Source: Spirulina subsalsa CS-330 (GTDB taxonomy: Bacteria > Cyanobacteriota > Cyanobacteriia > Cyanobacteriales > Spirulinaceae). Taken from it: a stretch of 35,975 nt of DNA. The notes under the pieces are model-generated. The model had not been told where the DNA came from, did no database searches, and worked only from the letters and a program-made list of their open reading frames with translations. The position numbers were made by a program, and so were the translations under genes. Positions 33,395 through 35,975 of the stretch are shown one piece after another (the stretch's first letter is position 1; each line of letters starts with the position of its first letter). Location of the stretch: positions 1 through 35,975 of the forward strand of contig NZ_JAQMTY010000070.1 of the NCBI RefSeq assembly GCF_028330765.1, in the 5' to 3' direction.

Positions 33395-34885
33395 ATGGCC
33401 TTTCGAGATGAGTTTGAGTTACTACTGCGGGCCTGCTATCCGCTGATCTACATCCCAACGGCGGAGGAAGAACGCCTTGAGAGTGCGATCGCCGCCTCGG
33501 CCCAAACCGTGGGCAATCGCACCGTCTACCTGTGGGATTTTGTCGAAGGGTATCAAAGTAATCCGAATCATCAGGGCGTGGGGCGGCGCAATCCGTTGCA
33601 GGCCTTGGAATTATTGGAAAAACTCCCGGAACAGGCGGCAGGGGTCTTTATTTTGCGGGATTTTCATCGTTTTTTAGAGGATATTTCAATCACGCGAAAA
33701 TTACGAAATTTGGCGCGATCGCTCAAATCCCAACCGAAAACCCTCGTCGTCGTCGCTCCCTCGATCTCCATCCCCCCCGAACTCACCGAAGTCTTTACCA
33801 TCGTTGATTTTCCCCTGCCCACGGCGGCGGAATTGCGGGGAGAAATGCAGCGGCTCTTGGTGGGGCAATCTCTGCCGGAAACGCTCCTAGATGCCTTGGT
33901 GCGAGCCTCCCAAGGGCTGCCCCTCGAACGGGTGCGGCGGGTCTTGACGCGGGCGATCGCTGCCCATGGCAAGCTCGAAGCCGATGATGTGGAATTGATC
34001 CTCGCGGAAAAACGCCAATCAATCCGCCAAACCCAAATCCTCGACTTTTACCCCGCCACGGAACAGATCACCGACATCGGTGGCCTCGATAACCTCAAAG
34101 ATTGGCTGCTGCGGCGGGGCGGGGCATTCAGCGATCGCGCCCGCGCCTACGGGTTGCCCCATCCTCGCGGCCTGCTCCTGGTGGGGATTCAAGGCACGGG
34201 AAAATCCCTGACGGCGAAAGCGATCGCCCACCATTGGCACTTACCCCTCCTGCGCCTCGATGTGGGGCGACTCTTCGGCGGTCTCGTCGGCGAATCGGAA
34301 TCCCGCACCCGCCAAATGATCACCCTCGCCGAAGCCCTCTCCCCCTGCATCCTCTGGATCGACGAGATCGACAAAGCCTTCGCCGGAGCCGATGGTAAAG
34401 GCGATTCCGGCACAACCAGCCGTGTGTTTGGCACGTTCATCACCTGGCTGGCGGAAAAAACCTCCCCCGTCTTCGTCGTCGCCACCGCCAACAACATCCA
34501 AAGCCTCCCCCCGGAAATGCTCCGCAAAGGTCGCTTTGATGAAATCTTTTTCGTCGGTCTGCCGTCCCAAGCGGAACGCCAGGAAATCTTCACCGTCCAT
34601 CTCAGCCGTCTCCGCCCCCATAATTTGAAAAGTTACGATTGCGATCGCCTCGCCTACGAAACCCCCGACTTTTCCGGCGCGGAAATCGAACAAACCCTAA
34701 TCGAAGCGATGCACATCGGTTTCAGCCAAAACCGCGACTTCACCACCGACGACATCCTCACCGCCGCCAGCCAAATCATCCCCCTCGCCCGCACCGCCAA
34801 GGAACAAATCCAATTCCTCCAAGCCTGGGCCGATGCCGGGAAAGCGCGGCTTGCGTCGCGGCGCGGCTCTCTCGGTTCGTTGTAA
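33395..34885 (+). CDS. ycf46: AAA ATPase Ycf46
   Basis: This 496-residue AAA+ ATPase is conserved from cyanobacteria to red-algal plastids. Residues 1-190 are the Ycf46 N-terminal domain ([20 protein letters not shown] near 7-26, [17 protein letters not shown] near 125). The AAA module holds Walker A GIQGTGKS near residue 265, Walker [12 protein letters not shown] near 320, and [20 protein letters not shown] near 365, with sensor 1 and the arginine finger. In Synechocystis Ycf46 has been tied to CO2-uptake regulation. It is 4 bp downstream of yceD and closes the cluster. Confidence 0.95.
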   Translation: MAFRDEFELLLRACYPLIYIPTAEEERLESAIAASAQTVGNRTVYLWDFVEGYQSNPNHQGVGRRNPLQALELLEKLPEQAAGVFILRDFHRFLEDISITRKLRNLARSLKSQPKTLVVVAPSISIPPELTEVFTIVDFPLPTAAELRGEMQRLLVGQSLPETLLDALVRASQGLPLERVRRVLTRAIAAHGKLEADDVELILAEKRQSIRQTQILDFYPATEQITDIGGLDNLKDWLLRRGGAFSDRARAYGLPHPRGLLLVGIQGTGKSLTAKAIAHHWHLPLLRLDVGRLFGGLVGESESRTRQMITLAEALSPCILWIDEIDKAFAGADGKGDSGTTSRVFGTFITWLAEKTSPVFVVATANNIQSLPPEMLRKGRFDEIFFVGLPSQAERQEIFTVHLSRLRPHNLKSYDCDRLAYETPDFSGAEIEQTLIEAMHIGFSQNRDFTTDDILTAASQIIPLARTAKEQIQFLQAWADAGKARLASRRGSLGSL

Positions 34886-34924
34886 ACAGACGCAATCCCT
34901 CTGCTCAAGATTCAGCCGACCGAA

Positions 34925-34944
34925 CAAGGGGCTTAAGCCCCTTG
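34925..34944. repeat. 20-bp palindrome CAAGGGGCTTAAGCCCCTTG, copy 5 (inverse flanks)
   Basis: Exact copy after ycf46, flanked by CGAA on the left and CCTGTCCT on the right. This is the inverse orientation of the copy at 7052, where AGGACAGG is on the left. It may also act as the terminator of the rpmH-ycf46 cluster. Confidence 0.9.
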
Positions 34945-35006
34945 CCTGTCCTCACCAACCTGTTCCCTGCGATACCATTGAATTGCTCAACCTGCCTGCA
35001 CGCATC

Positions 35007-35657
35007 ATGCAAACTCTGCCCATTGAACGTCATCTGCAAACCCTGGCGCAACTCCAGGCAGAGTTTGGCTTACAACGGGCTGAGGCTGAAGACTTTTTTG
35101 AGGAGTGGCTGACGGGGTTGCCCAGCTTGACAGTGGAGGAACAGACCGCCCTTGACCAGATTCGGGAGCGATACCATTACCAGTTTTCGGAAGGGCGTTT
35201 AGGTGAGGAGACGATCAAACTGATTGTCCTTTCGCCCGTATTACAATTGGCAGGTTTTTATAATCCCCCCTTTCAGCTTTGCGCTGAGGAAACCATTTAT
35301 TTGGAAATTGAAGCGGATGAACGCCGTTATCGCGGTCGCATTGATGCGTTGATTTTGCAAGATCGCTTTTGGGTTGTTGCAATTGAGGCGAAAGATGCAG
35401 GGTTTTCTCTAGGTCTCGCCATTCCTCAACTCCTGGCCTATTTACTCGCAAGTCCGAACGAAACCAAACCCGTTTACGGGATGGTGACGAATGGGGAAAG
35501 TTTCACCTTTACAAAGTTGCAGGGTGGAACTACACCGCAATATGAAATGTCTGATGTGTTTTCCCTAATACCTCGTCGGAATCGCCTGTATGATGTGCTG
35601 CAAATCCTCAAACGGATGGGGCAAGTGGTGTTAGACGTTCCGACCCCCTCATTCTGA
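35007..35657 (+). CDS. PD-(D/E)XK nuclease-like protein, type I restriction HsdR N-terminal type
   Basis: The 216-residue protein contains the HsdR-N-like fold: RGRIDALIL with Asp113, then VVAIEAKDAG with Glu127-x-Lys129, and Gln141 in AIPQLLAYLLAS, matching the order D...ExK...Q of these nucleases. No helicase region is present, so it is a stand-alone form seen often in cyanobacteria. The frame is open to 34833, but the ATG at 35007 avoids overlap with ycf46 and excludes the palindrome. An MmeI-like gene starts 124 bp downstream, so it may belong to a restriction cluster, or be a solitary nuclease of unknown role. Confidence 0.78.
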   Translation: MQTLPIERHLQTLAQLQAEFGLQRAEAEDFFEEWLTGLPSLTVEEQTALDQIRERYHYQFSEGRLGEETIKLIVLSPVLQLAGFYNPPFQLCAEETIYLEIEADERRYRGRIDALILQDRFWVVAIEAKDAGFSLGLAIPQLLAYLLASPNETKPVYGMVTNGESFTFTKLQGGTTPQYEMSDVFSLIPRRNRLYDVLQILKRMGQVVLDVPTPSF

Positions 35658-35781
35658 AACTGAAGCCAATGTGTAGGATAGTCGTCTCGGCTGTCCGGTC
35701 GTTTCGGAGAGTGAACGAGCTAGAAGCCCATCCCACAAGATTAATTTTTGGACAGTCACATTATATTTTGAGGGTTTGATC

Positions 35782-35975
35782 ATGTCTATTGCGGAACAGT
35801 TACAGGGTTTTGTGCAGTTTTGCCAAGCTCACATTACGGGGGATGAAAAGGGCGAGGCTCAGGTGTTTCTCGATCGCTTCTTTGTGGCATTTGGCCATGA
35901 GGGGGCGATGCAGGCGGGGGCGGTGTTTGAGAAGCGGATTGAGAAGGGGAGTAAGAAGGGAAAAACGGGGTTTGC
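35782..35975 (+). CDS. MmeI-like type II restriction-modification enzyme, N-terminus (runs off the window)
   Basis: The first 64 codons are MSIAEQLQGFVQFCQAHITG then DEKGEAQVFLDRFFVAFGHE and continue with VFEKRIEKGSKKGKTGFA. GEAQVFLDRFF..FG and the FEKR..KGSKKGKTGFA block match the N-terminal nuclease region of MmeI-type enzymes (fused nuclease, methylase and specificity parts, usually around 900-1,100 residues). The next residues in the family hold the catalytic D...ExK, beyond the window. A GAGGG at 35769-35774 lies 8-12 nt before the ATG. The rest cannot be judged. Confidence 0.7.
   Translation, partial: MSIAEQLQGFVQFCQAHITGDEKGEAQVFLDRFFVAFGHEGAMQAGAVFEKRIEKGSKKGKTGF

Noticed and set aside
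34833-35006. Upstream extension of the HsdR-N-like gene
   Set aside because: It overlaps ycf46, runs through the dispersed palindrome and encodes no conserved residues; the ATG at 35007 starts a normal N-terminus.

Overview
The window comes from a cyanobacterial chromosome. The octamer GCGATCGC (HIP1) and its core occur throughout, inside genes and between them. Several genes are specific to oxygenic phototrophs: Ycf3 (photosystem I assembly), Ycf54 (Mg-protoporphyrin ester cyclase factor), Ycf46, and the acyl-ACP reductase / aldehyde-deformylating oxygenase pair that makes alkanes. I cannot name the species. Most of the window is ordinary core genome, with short accessory or repeat-rich stretches between the core blocks.

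Layout, left to right. Positions 1-130 look like the right end of an IS200/IS605-type element next to a membrane-protein gene that may have lost its C-terminus (minus strand). Next come tpiA-folP-hisB (minus) and the divergent idi-sppA pair (plus), then a 0.7-kb repeat-rich gap, uvrA (plus), ycf3 (minus), a DUF4336 gene (plus) and a lipoprotein with a trypsin-like domain followed by about ten TPRs (plus). Positions 14.4-17.2 kb form an accessory island: an orphan DUF433 antitoxin-like gene, a 57-residue ORF, a COP23-domain protein and two divergent RelE/ParE-type toxin-antitoxin modules bracketed by copies of one repeat.

From 17.3 to 21.6 kb a minus-strand run reads ado, aar, accA, pdxJ, ycf54, joining fatty-acid initiation (AccA) to conversion of acyl-ACP into aldehyde and alkane. 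A GAF/SpoIIE-type phosphatase and ftsY follow on the minus strand. Then come an unrecognised plus-strand gene, a repeat carrying a small hairpin insertion, a secreted TPR protein, and the ugd-uxs pair that makes UDP-glucuronate and UDP-xylose.

From 30.0 to 34.9 kb is the cluster rpmH-rnpA-PH protein-yidC-jag-yceD-ycf46 (plus), led by a good sigma70-type promoter. It links ribosomal protein L34, tRNA 5' processing and membrane insertion. The right edge enters what may be a defence region: a small PD-(D/E)XK nuclease-like protein and the first 64 codons of an MmeI-like restriction-modification enzyme.

The most unusual features are the toxin-antitoxin island bracketed by three repeat copies, the HIP1 octamers built into a near-identical TPR array, a 107-bp hairpin insertion inside a dispersed repeat, a five-copy 20-bp palindrome family, and the IS-like end beside the first gene. 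I saw no CRISPR array, rRNA or tRNA.
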